Source: Gonatopus flavifemur (lineage: Eukaryota; Arthropoda; Insecta; Hymenoptera; Dryinidae). From it: a stretch of 64,000 nt of DNA. Under the pieces are notes generated by a model, which saw nothing but the letters and a program-made list of their open reading frames with translations, ran no database searches and was not told the DNA's origin. Position numbers and translations under genes: made by a program. The stretch's first letter is position 1; the number at the start of each line of letters is the position of its first letter. This document shows, piece by piece, positions 24,201 to 38,362 of the stretch. The DNA lies in NCBI GenBank assembly GCA_018340375.1, contig JAFFJZ010000003.1:6820001-6884000 (forward strand), given 5' to 3'.

Positions 24201-25854
24201 AGAGTACCGTAACTTTCAGAAACTTGAACGCATTTTACGAATAATGAGAAACCAATTTTCGCTACTTCGGAAGTTCCATTATTTTAATCTAATGAAACAT
24301 GTAACATATTACTCTTCATTTTAGAGAATTTGAAAGGTGAAAATTGGATTGAGAAAATGTGTATATTGATTTCCTGCTTCGTTCATTTTTATCCAAATGT
24401 TCCAACGGATTTAAGGACCCTTTGTGTAATAGAACCACATGAAACTGGTATTTCAAAGGTTTCGGATATCGAATATCACACGGCATACAATAAAAACCTT
24501 ATAAACAGTAGAAAATCCAATTCCGATCGAATGATTCGAGTGAAATTTTATTGAATTTCTTGTACAAAAGTACCTGTTCTGGATAACAACGCAGTTACTT
24601 AGACATCCCAAGCAACTCTCATGCACTCATTCAATGCCAGGGAAACGGAGTTTGGAATGATTTTTATCCTCCAGATTCCAACTGAAATTCCATGAATGAA
24701 ATTTCAAAGTTCCATTTTTTGATTTATCGTTTTATAAACGTCAACCAAAACACCCCATCGTATTCAACAAGAATCAACATATGGTACATGAAAATACGAT
24801 GAAGGGTTGTGAATTTATAAAACATAGAAGCTCTTTGATATGATTCTCTCTTACCCTGTGTGATTTAATATAAGAAATACACACTTTTCAGCATTCTCCT
24901 GTTTACAACAGGAAATGCATAGTGCTCGTGCGCATGTACAATGCACACGATCTCGAATCTCAAACGGAGGAAAAGAACATGCTAAACGCGCACGCATATT
25001 TACAGCTGCGCCAAATCAGCACCAGGTGTGAAGTTTTATACGAATTTAGGGAAATTCAAGCTGAATTACGCTTATAAATTGAAAAAAAAATGTCTTCCAA
25101 ACAAATAAATAGTTTATTTCTCCTCTCTCCATAAAATATTTTTCAGGATTAATGAAATATTTAATCGATTCAAATCATGGAATGCTTGCCCCAAATGAAT
25201 AATTTTGCATCTAATTGAATATTTAATTTCTGCAAATAAATATTTTATAAAGAGAGGACAAATTCGATGCTTTTTCTTATACAATATATCAAGTTTCTAT
25301 CAATATTTTATAAAAATCCGTGGAAACTGTTGTGTAATTCTACAAGTATTAATCTGTCGCTCAATGAATCCACATTTCACACTTGTGTATCTAGGAATCG
25401 AATCGAGTCTCGACAATAATTTTATAAAATTCCATAAGAGCTCAATTCGTTGGAATCCGCACAGCTCTACTATTTTGTCTGTGTTCAACATGGAAAAATC
25501 AGACTTTCATATCTCTGTTATTGATATAAACAATCTAAGTGCTGTATAAAGTTTGTAGATTAACAAGACCTCATTAACGAATTTTTTTTTTAGAAGAATG
25601 ATGGTGTATCGATTTTACAAAATTTTCCAGTGCACAGACTGGAAATTTCATTACCAACATTAGAATTTTCCAATAAAAGTGAAATGAATTCATCTAACGT
25701 AGATTATATTAAAAGTATTGGAAGGAACGATAATTGGTTTCATATTTCTCATCAAGATATAAAAATTGCTATAACGATATAATAACGGAAAACAAAACAT
25801 GATATAGAATATTTTTCTATTCATCTTTCTCGTAGCTTCCAGCTGTTACGCATA
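21249..25854. other. Presumed intron, AT-rich
   Basis: Begins with the pyrimidine-tract acceptor of the 21051-21248 exon, read on the minus strand. The rest is AT-rich with scattered short frames and no recognisable gene. It contains the first copy of the 23-base AT palindrome described separately. Confidence 0.45.
23693..23715. repeat. AT palindrome, copy 1
   Basis: A 23-base near-palindrome composed only of A and T, with arms ATTATATATAA and TTATATATAAT around one base. The identical 23-mer recurs at 48664 and 49795. Confidence 0.85.
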
Positions 25855-25872
25855 TACACGGAGAAAAAATCC
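25855..25872 (+). mobile_element. Possible solo end of the CACGGAGAA MITE family
   Basis: TA followed by CACGGAGAAAAAAT matches the left terminal repeat of the MITE at 49383-49745 (CACGGAGAAAAATG), including the preceding TA. No matching right end is visible within several hundred bases. It is either a truncated copy or a coincidence. Confidence 0.3.
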
Positions 25873-26189
25873 ACTATGAAAGCTCGTTCTGTACTATTTG
25901 CTGTGACAGAAGGTTAATGAGTTCTCACCCTGCATATAATAATGCTTAAAATTTGAGTCTATTTGCAAACAATTTTCAGTTCCCCCGGGCTTGATAATGA
26001 GAATACCAACTTGTTGCTGAGGGATGTACACCGTAATCTTCCAATACGAAAAAAGAAATACGAAGTCGCGATACAAATTCACTATAAGATAGCGCTGCAT
26101 CAGTCCAGCTGTGATCTCTGCTAATAGAATCAATGATATATGTTTTACATTTGGTATGTACAATTCATGCATGAGCATCAAATTATCAG

Positions 26190-26225
26190 TCTTCGTACCT
26201 GAAGAGAAAAATAACGAACCTTCGT
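26190..26225 (-). promoter_or_regulatory. Candidate recursive splice site (minus strand)
   Basis: On the minus strand, CGTTATTTTTCTCTTCAG is followed directly by GTACGA, with the junction between 26199 and 26198. The acceptor half is strong and the donor half is weak. It sits inside the inferred 26.3-kb minus-strand intron between 47562 and 21248, which is the setting in which insect ratchet points are known. Confidence 0.22.
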
Positions 26226-29200
26226 ACATTACGTATCCTTATCAGTTCATTTGAAATACCGTAAAATCAAAGAATCATGATCAAAACTTGAACACGTACG
26301 AACAAGTTCATTTGAAATCAGGTTGATTCAATATTCATGAAATGAAAATACATTTCAGTTTCTCGGAGTGAAAGGCAAGTTCGTTTTTGCTTCAGATAAG
26401 TTTCCAATGGCCGCTTTCGTCAAGCGAAAATCTCGTTCAGAGAATGTATGTACTGCAGAAAATGATACTGCAAACTTGTCACTTCAACGATTGCATGATA
26501 CGAGCAAAAGCCTTCTACGAGAATCAGCAGCACTATCCCTGGAAAAAGTGTTGCGATGGAGCTAATAATGAATTGCCATGTTCTTTTATGGTATTTCAAA
26601 AATTATCAAATTAACCTGTCTGCGCGGGAGCATGAAATTCATATAAAATTTTGAAGATTATCGTGAATTTCAATATTTGAGATTTGAACAAGTTCGCGAG
26701 GCAGCAGCATAGCTTCAATTCCAATCTTTCAAGAACTTGAGACTTTCAGCTACATTAATCAGGATGAGCTTCCTATCGCACAGTAGTCAGTTCTTGAGTG
26801 AGTTTGTCTGGTAATGACCTGCAATCCTCTTTGTTTATTCACGTCTGTATTGACTTTTCACAGACTACAAGTTAATATAACTTTACTCCGCTTGATAAAT
26901 TGTACGTTGAAATTGTGTCGGTAACAGTTTTTCTCACAGATTACGTTGTAATGGGTTTGCGTATTGATGAGTGAGAATTCATATCATCTTCTTGCTATTA
27001 AATTATATGTATTGAGGGAAATGAATGGAAATCTGTGGTAACGGTAAACGACATGAAAAACAGAATTTCTTTCCTGATGTGTAAATTAACAGGAAACATT
27101 GTTGAATGACCGTTTGAACGATATCCCAGTGTATCAAAATACTAGAATTTATGTGATTTATGGATATTTGTACTGGTTATCCATACTAAACAGATGTATG
27201 GGTTGAGATATGAATCTAAGGGGGATACATTCCGATGGTTACAGGAGATGAAATCATAAATAAATGTATGGATTCGTACACATGATCAATGAAATGAAAT
27301 GAAATATGGATTTGGGTGTGAACTGGCACACTCAACTTCATCTTCATCTTCATGAGAACCACTGAGACGTGAAGATGGGGTTAGATATATCGGGTGTCTC
27401 GAAACTTTATATGCGGGAAAGACAGATGTCAAACGAACTGGGTAACAGGGGCTATTTTCAATAAAAACTGTAGTTCTTCAAACCTCTGTTGAATGGAGAT
27501 AATGATCCTTCGTGAGAGCAAAATCCCGTTATTTCAAATCTCTTTCTAAGGAAATTAGTCATTTATAGATTCTGATATTGGCAACGTTAGATGGAAGCAA
27601 TCACAATAGTAAATAGATACTAATTGCTATCATTACGTATTTCCAGAACTGGAAATTCCTTCATATATAAAAAATGTAAAATATTCTGTGTTTTTTTCTT
27701 CAATCTCGAATGACAGGAGGAAATATTTTACTATGAAAAGAAAAATCATTTATGATTTCATAGATTTTATAAATACATTCAATTGAATTCGATCTAGAAA
27801 ATATTTAATATAAATCACACAGAATGAAAGTATACATCGAAAACTGAAATTGTGAGAAATATCGTGTTTGAAATCAGCTCCTCGAACGATTGCTCATTGT
27901 TGAAGCGTTTTCAGCTTCCGTAATGTAACCGCATCATTCTTCTTCGTTATGTTGCCAACGCTTCACTGAAACTATAGCTTGCACCTTCTGAAGGGAACAC
28001 ACAACTTGGAGCTGACGAAGAACATCGTCCTATTTCGAGAACTTATATAATAGTAATAACATTGTCACTTGAGGGACTGAATTTGAAATTTCATCACACC
28101 ATTGTTACATCTATAAAACAAAAAAATGTAACAATTGTCAATACGTAGCCTTCAAAGTACTAGAACTTGTAATATTCAATCTTAAACATGGAACAGTGAG
28201 AAATTATTTTGTCATCAAAATTGAGAGATTTTTTCCGTACTTCGAGGGATTATTCTGCCCTTTAGGCATTGAGTCTTCCAAAACTTTTCATCTTCATTTT
28301 GAGAAGCGGAACGTTTCTGCTACTATGTTTTGGGAAAAAAATTCCATAATTATTCTCGAGGAGGTGAATTAGTTTGAAATCCACAACTGAATGATATTGT
28401 TCAATAAACATCAAACCCACACAAAGGAGAACAGAGAAAGCGAGATAAAATATAGGGTGTATTCGTTCTCCTCATCACACCATCCAGAGGAGGAGAAAGT
28501 AATGTCAGCCCCTGAAACATGACAGATAGTAGTACCTGGATATTTGACGGTATCTCATCGTTGAGAAGCTGCAACTAGCAGCTAACAGCTATAACTTTTA
28601 ATCAAATTGAGCCCTTTTCCATAACAGAAATCCATTCGAAATTGTTGATAAAATCTTCCTGTGAATATATTACATGAATTATTCATTGGATTTTAGTCGC
28701 TAGTTTCAATTGACTCTTCATGATGATCTGTCAGAAGCATGAGAAAATCCAAACGTCCAATGGAGTATTCAGCTTGTCTACGTCGGGAATATCTGGCTTA
28801 AAAACAAAGCAAATCACTCGATCTCCAAGTTGTAGGGTACAAGCACCAGTGATTAAACGGTTAAGGAAATTGCAATTTTTTTACTTTGTTCTGTCTAATT
28901 GATCAATGTTTTGTGATGTAATTACTGTTTCTTGGAATGAACAACCCCTCAGTTTGAAAATACGCATAAATTTTCATATTAAAAAAAAAATGCGAAATGT
29001 AGAAGAGGATAACTATAGCTGAAAAACGCAGCTCCACCAAATAATGAAACAAAACGCAAAGAAAATTCATTTAACTTACAGAGACACTATTTGGTCAATA
29101 GTCTTCAACGGCAAAACCGTTCCACGAGAATCACTAATTGATGAATTAAAGTTGAGAGTATTTTGAACAAATAAAAATTGAACCGTTACAGGTGCTGTTG

Positions 29201-32200
29201 CCTTATCATCGACTGAGAATGAGGATAGAAAAAAATGCTGATAAAATGGAAAAGAATGAATTCCATTCGATTTTTCAAGTAAAACGCAGCCACATTCAGT
29301 TGTAATTTTTCCATTGCTAATGATCAATAACAAGTACATTATCAAGATCACAATCTGATGACGAATCAATCACCCGATAAGAAATGGATTGAAAACGGAT
29401 GTATTACAAGAACAATGATGCGATCATTTCATCCACGGTGGGCTGAATATCGGTGATTTGACGCTAAAAACTGAATTTCATTCAACTCATACAAACCATT
29501 TGCTGAAATTTGTTGTTTTAACCCACGTATAAAAATTGAATTGTGTTTTTATATGCTATATTAAATTTCTTCCACTTCCCTTCATGATCCAAGTTCTTTT
29601 CCGCTCACCGTGTCCATTATAATATCTATGTTATCGATTCATCGTGATGACTCTTTCAAGAGTCAAGTACTTTAATTAATATTCAAGTGGAGAGTCGAAC
29701 AAACAAGTACTCCTTGACTTAATTATGCAGTGAAAATGTCACTTACATAACTCCTTAAGGGAGGTCTGGAGTTTCCGGTACAATTGTGAATTGAAGATTC
29801 GATAACAATTTTTTAGAAATTATATTGCTGCTGTAGTCATTTTATGATCATTTGAAATTGTAATCAAACGGAGAAGTATGTTGAATATCAAAATGAAAAC
29901 TTCAACACTTCGAATACAATAAATCTATTCGAGTATTTATTCTGAATACCCAGATGCGTTGAAGTTGAACATCTCTCTTTAGATGTAGAGAATTCAGGAG
30001 ATTCACCAGTCATGGAATCCTTCAAATGGATCAAATCCTTATAATTTATAATTAAGAGTCTGAGAACTAGATCCTGTTTTCTGTTACATATCCTCTGTTG
30101 ATTTTGTTATTTCAACTCATTCAACCCTTGGCTGATGATAAAGATTATGCAAAAATCTGGATGAATGCAGAGCTCCATTACTGCCAAAATCTTTTCCAAG
30201 TCCCTTCTTCATTCGATTCTTCTAAATTTTGTCAGGTTTTCAGCGAAAACCTCCCTCGTTGGAAGAAGAATGAATTTCATTTTTGAAGAGGAAATAATCC
30301 CTCCAAGTGATGAATCCCGTCCTCGTTTTCTCAAGACACTAGAACCGTGTTATGGGAATAAATAAAAACTGACATTGTTACCTAGTAAACAAAATTGATC
30401 CTCTCGATAATTTCCACCCCATGCGAATCCCTTTGATACCATCGTGAGAAACTCTTCTTTTCCAGATCCGTGTATAAAGATTTTAGGTCAGGTAAACATT
30501 CATTTGAATTTGATTATTTCCAAGGTTGTGGTCAGGTGTTGGTTACGTGTAGCACATGAGGTAAGGGGTGGAGAATGGAGATGGATAGAGAAGCGTGAGG
30601 TGAAATTCCGGGTAGGGTCTGAGCATTGTGGACTTTTCCCTCGGTGCGGTTATAATTATGTCCCTCTGACCTGGAGTTATTTTCGAGGTAAAGAATCTTG
30701 CAACACCAAGGTAATTCCAAATATGCGCCAGAGTGCAGCAGTTTCGTTGATTCGATTAAAAATATTATAAACTTGATATTCTCATTTTGAAATGTTGTCC
30801 TGTAGATTTTTCGTTAACGAGTATAGAATCATGTTCGTTGAGGAAAGCTGCAAATAGAATTTAATTGAAAAATATTGTTGTAATGAAACATTCTTACACT
30901 TTTCTTGTTTATAAGTACTTTGTACTCGACTATCAACTTTGAATTGATTCAAAATATGATCTTGATCGTGTGTTATAGGAAGTCTCGTGAGTTTAAAGCT
31001 TCTAGAATTACAAATTCGAGATCTAAAGTTGGAGATAGGGAAAATGAGTACATAACTCTGACATTTCTAGTCCATTCGTGTATGAAATTAATTATATTTT
31101 GGATCTCTCTGAAGGATATATTTCTGAAACATATAGGTTACGTTAAATAAAACATACATGTTATATATGTGATATATGTAATATATATGTATCTTAAATA
31201 GCAACCAGGAACCAAAGTGAATATGGATGTAATTATACAATCACTTCCTGCCCTCGCTAAATTCCAAAGTACTGGTGTTTTGATTCATTAGATATGCATC
31301 GATAAGTATAATAAATCGCAGGATATTGAGAAATCGATAAACTCGATACATAAACTCATTAAATTCAAATATGAAATCTCTAACGATTTATCTCTATTCA
31401 TTGACACATTCATTGTTGTCTGAAAGAGTACCTCTCCAATGTGAATTTACTAATTAAATGAAATTGATTCATACACGTGATAATTATTCGTTTGAATAAT
31501 GATACCTTTCATCAGTGAGGAATGATATACGAGATCTAAATTTAATGAAAGCTAATAAAATGCGAGCAATCAGATTTTCCTGAATAAAAGCACGTTGATT
31601 ATATTACGCTTCGATATGAGGGATATGAATATGAAATATCCTACGTTTATTTTCGTAATTTTAGCAATTACCGTGTTCATTATAAATATCGAGATTTTAC
31701 CAACGATCTCGTGGAAAAATCTCTACTGTGCGAGAGACATTCGTCTGCAGATTTTTACCGGTGAATGTGAATGTATATTGTATTTTATTGATTCATCCTT
31801 TTTATCCTCGTGTCTTTGACATAAGAGTTGAGTGAAGAGGTTGTTGTCCAGATTCGCCCTCCCAACAATCGTACGACTCGAAAGCGGAGAAAATCTCATT
31901 TATTGTACATTTTCTGTTCCCGAATGAACAAACCATTCTGTTCGTTCGATACAATACAAATTCATGATGTACATTTCTTTCCTTCCCATTTTTCAGGACA
32001 AATATTGAACGTTACTTGTTATTCCGCTGACTTTTCATTCATGTTTTCTATACGTAATACTGTATTCTTTCCGCGGAGGGATCATACAACGAGAAGAGTA
32101 CCATAGCTTCATTCTCCGAACTCAATATCGTTACGTTTGTCAGCTCGTTACTCGATACGACAGAGAAGAAAGAAGAAGAGGAACTTTGAGTACTTTGAGG

Positions 32201-35200
32201 TATTCAATTCGAGTCCTCTAACGAAATCTTGCGTGCAGAAGGAGAAAAAGAGTAAGAAGAAGCAAACAGATCACAATTTCATTTGCATCAAGCCAACTTC
32301 ATTGGACACTTTTTATTCCTTTCCGCTCGCACGCCAAGAAGAAATTGCTCGTCCATTGTTTCAACTCGATCGTTATTCGCGAGAAACTCCTCTTTCATTG
32401 GTTAAAATAATCACTTTTGTGTTCGCGAATGAAAGCTCGTTGTAAGGATACACTTCGTGGGGAATACGAACGAGCGCTTACCAGGATAATTTATTAATCG
32501 CCAAGTTTCCATTATGAAAACAATGGTTCCTTATACGAATTCCAATTATCTACTATCTCATCATTGATTTCCAATCTCTCTCATCTTCCTCGCGAAGTTG
32601 TACGAGGTTTCTTCTTTCTTTCATTTTCCCAAGGAAAACAATCTTCAATCAGGTTAATTTTTTTCTTACGTTTCGAATTACAATTACGATCAAACGAATT
32701 ATATCTTTGAAACAAATAATACTGCCATCATAAATGGTCATTAGTTCCACCAAAGAATAAAGTATTTATCTCGGTTTCGGTGATTAGAGATAAGAAAACG
32801 AGTGTGTAAATAGGGAAGAACTTGGTTGATTGTAGTTTCCTCGTGAAGAACTCTTTCGTTCTCTTTCTTCCTCTCTTTCCTTCCGTCCCTTTTCAGTCTT
32901 CAACATCCGTTCCCACACAAAACGAAATCGACCGGTACAATGATAATTTCCACAAGAGTCGCAAGACGACGATAAAATCGTCTGTTTGTCTTCGTCACTG
33001 TAGTCCGTGTCTTCATCGTTTGTAAAGAAACTCGACCGCATTGCGTGTTCATCTCCCTCTTTATACGTGCTTTTTTTTCTTCCTTTGCAAGATAAACGGT
33101 CTTCGGAGTCTTCTTTAGACCGTGGATTTTAGATTTGATTAACCGTGATACACGGTCGACAGAACTTACTATGAATAATAAATAATACGCTTTGATAATG
33201 AATACTTGTATGCTACTGCAACGGTATCAAGTTTCTCAAATTCTACGAAAATTTTGAAATATTCTCAAATATTTGCTGAAAGTGAGATGAGTTTTCCACA
33301 TAGATGAAAGTCATTCAATTTTCCATTGTGCGTACTATATACACTTCGTCTTTGCTTATTTTACTGAACTTTATTCCCCGTTGGGAAAACAGATAGATCG
33401 TTCAAATTTATTGCACTCTTGGGCTTTGCCTTGCGGTAGTGAATACAGAAAGAGAATATAATTATGATACCAACGTGATATATAAAAGTATCAAATTTAA
33501 ATAACATGGTTGATTTTTGTCATACTTTGCTTATCAATTTCAACGTTTAATTCTTGAAAGATTACCATTTCCGTTCACGTGATTCAATTTTCAGGTCAAA
33601 ATCAGAATTTCTATTGAAATTTAAAATCATGTTGCGCCTAATGTAAATTGAATCCCAAACACTTGAGACATATTCACTAATATTCTTTTCGATGAAGCAC
33701 AACATGAAAAATATTATATTCGTTCCAAACAAAGAAAAAACTCACGTGTTCTAATCGTAATTGAGTTGCACGCTATATTCTTCTTCAAAGTACGTTTCTT
33801 CCCCTTTGTCCAAAATAATATTTCGCACCTGCCGATAATTGTGTGTCAAGGAACGTACGTTGCTTCCGGCTCCGAGATAAATAACGCCAATCACACCTGC
33901 AGCCTTTCACATGGAATAGAAATTCCCACGGACTTCTTCATGAACTTTCCATAATTACATACCCTATATTCCGTTTGATGTAACAAACTTTCACCGATAG
34001 TCTCGTTGAAATTCGATCATATTACAAAAAACTTGGCAAGTACATTCAAACGTACTCGAAATATCGATAATTTATAATCTCCTTTAGAAATCCTTTCTTG
34101 CCACGCGAAATGTTTTCACGTTTAACCGAAGTGTTTCGAAGTCACCGACAATAATTACAAACAATATTCTTCATCCACGAGGGGAAAAAAAGATTATTCG
34201 ACATAATATCTTGGCGATAAAATGCAATCATTCAACTCGCTAAATGTGTTCGATGAAAAGGACTTTTATTTCATTCACATGAGCCAAGTCGGTGAAATAG
34301 TGAGAATAAAGTTTGAACATTAAAAATTTTCCCATACAAGAATTCAATTTTATCAATACCAAGTTTCTCCCGCATTTATCCGCGTGCATGGTATGGGATA
34401 TGAAAGTACACGTTATATATACAAGTAATATGTTCGTACGATGCAATATATAAGAATAAGAGAGACAGCGCAATATCCTATTTTGCATCGTTGGAGATCT
34501 TCACGACGCATACAAGCTTCGAAGAAATTCAGTATTGACGAAATAGAGTTCTTTATAAAGAAAATACAAAATATTGACGTGAAAATTTGAATAAAATTGT
34601 GTATAGAAAGTCTTTGTGCCTGGAATAATATGAAATATCCAATTTTATTCCATAAGTATGTTGTTACTTTGAAAATCATTATTTCCTCCATTTGAAACAT
34701 CATGCAGCTCGAGAAAATGAGTTGAAGAATCATCACTTTCGCAACAAATGAGGATCCCTGTAACGAAGCATTCACGGGACAAACTGAAGAGAAATCTCTC
34801 CATTTTCTTCGATTCAAATTCATTTGAAAACCAGCAGAATTTTCCTAATTTATTCCACTGTTTTTGTTTGTGAAATTATTAAAAATCCTCGAGAATGAGG
34901 AAACATTCGCATAACGCGAGAAAATACTCCATTGAGAACTCTCATCGCTATAAACACCGAATCCGAGTGACATTTTGGAGTTGATGAATTCTCAACGAGG
35001 ATGAATTTACAAGAGCGGAGTTTGACTTTAATCCCTAACGCTTCTATAATATCAAGACACTTGCATGAATACGAACGAAGGATTTTCTGCAATAAATACA
35101 CCCCAGGGTCTAGTTCATCATTATCCGACAGAGTCTAAAATATCCTGCTAATAATCTTGCTAGGAGGCAAGAAAAACGAGAATGAGATGTGAAAGGGAAG

Positions 35201-36407
35201 GAAAAGGGGGAAAACGATGATGGTGATCAGAGAAACTGATTGCAAGCCACGGTCGTCAGCATCATCGTCGTTGTCGTCGAACCGGGCATTGGCTTCCTCC
35301 GAAGATGAGATTCTCAAACTGGAAATTACCTATTCTCTTATAACTTCCTCGGCTTGTGAATACGCCAAACATGTTGATCATGTTTTTCAAACTCTTTCTA
35401 TACTCGCAACGCCTTCGTTTTATCTTCGCGTGGAGGAAAATTTGAATCATCATTTTCATTTATTCTGGATTTGTTCGAGGATTGAAAAAGACTTTCGATG
35501 GTTTGTAAATTTTCTGATTGATCGTTAAAGATTGAAATGTACTCTTCGTTAATCAGGTTTCATAGAACGGATGCACTAATAAAAAAGAAAAAGATTTTCT
35601 TAGTGAACTTTTAATGGATCCGACCTCATTGAGAGTTGAAATTGCTGAGTAATGTGATTCGAACTATCCCTTCTAGCTCAATGAATTTATCCACGATCGG
35701 TTCTCTTCTATGTAAAAACTATGAGTCGTAAATCTAGAATTTCATAAAGAACGACTTTAGATTAAGTAGCGTCAACATTTATATAAAATTCCTATTTATC
35801 GTGATTCGATGAGGGTATCTGAGATTCTTTTGAAATACCATTTATTCGTTGAAAATATAAATAATAATATACAAAGCTGTGATGTATTCAATACATTGTT
35901 CAGTATTTGTCATTTGAATAATCGAGATGCACGAACAACGGTAAATCATTTTCTAATCGTCGAGACTTCATCATCATCCTATGAGATGAAATGACAGTCT
36001 TCAATCCTTGAGTCTAGAAATATCATGATTTCACACACGAAACGGAAATCCATGTTTAACGGTCATTTCATTTCTTGTGTAATTTTCGATTAGTAAATCC
36101 GTTATACAACGTGATCAATGCAGAGTATCTCGAAGATATTCCATCCCTGTTATTTATTGAGAAGAGTATAGAGAATTATTCATTCACTGTTTTAACAAAA
36201 TGACATTTCACCGTCCCAGTCAATAACGTTACTGAAATCATTCGAGTTGAGAAATAAAACGAAGCAGATAGGAACTATTGACCTTCTCAAACGATAAATC
36301 GATACACATCGATCAGCTAAAACGTCTTGCTATACAATGAAATGTTCAATTTCATCAATGAATTGAACTTTTTGAAAAAATTTCTCAAACTTGATATTCT
36401 TCAACTT

Positions 36408-36422
36408 CAGCAGCAGCAGCAG
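36408..36422 (+). repeat. (CAG)5 trinucleotide run
   Basis: Five uninterrupted CAG units. The frame around it is short and has no splice support, so it is treated as a simple repeat and not as a polyglutamine-coding segment. Confidence 0.9.
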
Positions 36423-38194
36423 CACCGTCCTCTCCTTTCGACATTCCTTGTTATTCCAGTTATTAAAATAATCAGGACAAAATATCTCTGAAATATGTTG
36501 AGCGCTTTGAGAGAGGAGGTATAAAGTTTCGTTCGTGCTTCGCACTTTGTTCCAGCTAAAACAACCCGAGAGAAGAAATAATATTATGCCATCCCTGCAC
36601 ATTGTTGTGCTTACGTGAGCTTTAAATGATAATCCCTTTCGCTTCTAAGAAAATATAATCTTACGATGAATGAGTATAATTAATGAAACAAGGAGATAAA
36701 GGGAAAACAGGGCGTCATGTACGTAGAAAAGTAGTGGAAAAAAAAGAAGCAAGTAAGTCTCAGCTGGAGCGACCAACGCTGAGAGGAGGGTGTCTCATTG
36801 CATCCGTTGGACTGGCGCCATTAAGGTCAAGTATAGAACTGACTTGAGTTTATTGTCTCATTGGCCGATGCCAGAGGTTCAGTAAAAGAGGAAACAATTC
36901 CAATAGAAGAATACCACGTAGAAGATTATCAGCTTCATTCTTCTTTCTCTCTTTTGGGAGGAAAATTTGAATTACCATTTTTTTTTATTGTAAGAACCGA
37001 TGTAAAGATCGTGAGAGGATAAGAAAGAGAATGCATGAATAAAATATGATGGATAATTGTAGGTTAACAATATACACGACATTTTCCTCGTAAATAATTT
37101 GTTTATCTTCGAATAACAAAGCGGAATATTCAAAGAACATTCTTCTGTTACACGATCGATGGTTGTTACATGCACCGAAGTTCATGAATTTTAGATTTTC
37201 TACCTCATGCTTTATTTTCCTTATGTATTGTTTTTTCAAATTTAATCATTCTGGTGATCCTTTCATCCTAAATTGAACCACAATTTCAGATATTTGATTA
37301 TTGTCTCTCGTTTATTTGAATGATCAAAGTACATCATTTCCGATCATAAAATCTTAAGATAAAAGAATAATTATTCTCCTCAAGTATTTCGCGTGTACTG
37401 TACAATTATTATAATGACATCAAAATACAGAGCGATCAATTGGTTGATTCGTCACGGAATAACCGCATCATATAGCACACCATATGGTCATATCATATTG
37501 AAATATTGATCAGGTTGATGATAGATTCAATACCAGTATAATATTGGGTCATAAGCGTCATACTCAAGTAACAACCAGTTCTAAAACCAGTTTGATGCAA
37601 TTGTTCATCACCCTCTGTTGTGCGTCAACCTTTTCACGCCTTTGTCACTCCGATATCCAACTTGGCTTGTGTTTTGCTTGCCCATCAAAAATTTCTCCTT
37701 TGATGTAACTTCCAACGAGCAACAATCCCTTTTCGACATTCATTCCATCAGGATTATTAGACTTATTCCATCTATCTGATGAAAGATGGAATTTTTTACA
37801 TAGTATTCGAAGTATGTGATCATGTCTATCAATTTAAATACATTTCGATTGCCGTACGGTAATTCTTCACTCGATTCAAATAAATCCTCTTATGCGCTTT
37901 TTCAAGAGATGGACTTTCATTTGTCCTCACATTGGATCCTATCTCTCGATATATATTACGAATGGAAAAAAGGTTCCAAATGTTTCAAAGACTGCACTAT
38001 AGATTCGGATGTAATGAATATAGCAGAATAATTCATTGTGGCGGAGACCTAACAGATGGATCACATGGGCAAGTGATTTCATTTGTCACAGCTCAAAGGG
38101 GGCTAATGCATGACAATTATCACATCATATTATTCTATTCGTTCACATAAAATGTGTATGCGAAGGAAAAAGAAATCTAATTTGGTAGGTCCCT

Positions 38195-38362
38195 TCTGCT
38201 GCAGCAGCAAATTTTTTACTATCACAGATTTTTTAGCTTTGGCAGCAAAGAATGTTTTGCTAGTGCAGTGAAAAATTTGCTGCTTCATTTGATCAGGTTG
38301 CTGTTTCAGCAATCCGGTTAGCTGTGGCAGCAAATTTCTAGCTAAGTTAGCAAAAAAATTTG
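38195..38362. repeat. Cluster of GCAGCAAA modules in both orientations
   Basis: GCAGCAAA occurs at 38204, 38242 and 38327, and its reverse complement TTTGCTGC at 38276. The pair at 38204 and 38283 extends to about 16 bases (GCAGCAAATTTTTTAC against a near-exact reverse complement), so the block can fold. A 144-codon minus-strand frame runs through it, but its Gln/Lys-rich middle is just this repeat read as codons. A diverged copy lies at 40171-40210. Probably a fragment of an interspersed repeat. Confidence 0.6.

Larger units (their letters stand above)
25873..38190. other. Long AT-rich non-coding stretch with a few GC-richer islands
   Basis: No gene is recognisable. Local exceptions are a GC-richer island at about 30520-30710 with several plus-strand donor-like GT sites, an Asp/Ser-codon-rich patch at about 35217-35318, a (CAG)5 run at 36408-36422, and an Inr/DPE-like pair on the minus strand at 36809-36842. 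A frame at 31595-31819 has a hydrophobic N-terminal segment resembling a signal peptide but nothing else supports it. On the minus-strand gene model this is intron. Confidence 0.45.

Noticed and set aside
31595..31819. Frame with a signal-peptide-like N-terminus and a few cysteines
   Set aside because: T-rich codons give hydrophobic stretches by chance here. There is no promoter, splice support or recognisable peptide family.
34413..34823. 136-codon minus-strand frame rich in Ile, Phe and Cys, suggestive of a receptor fragment
   Set aside because: Hydrophobicity reflects AT-rich codons. No conserved receptor motif or exon boundaries were seen.
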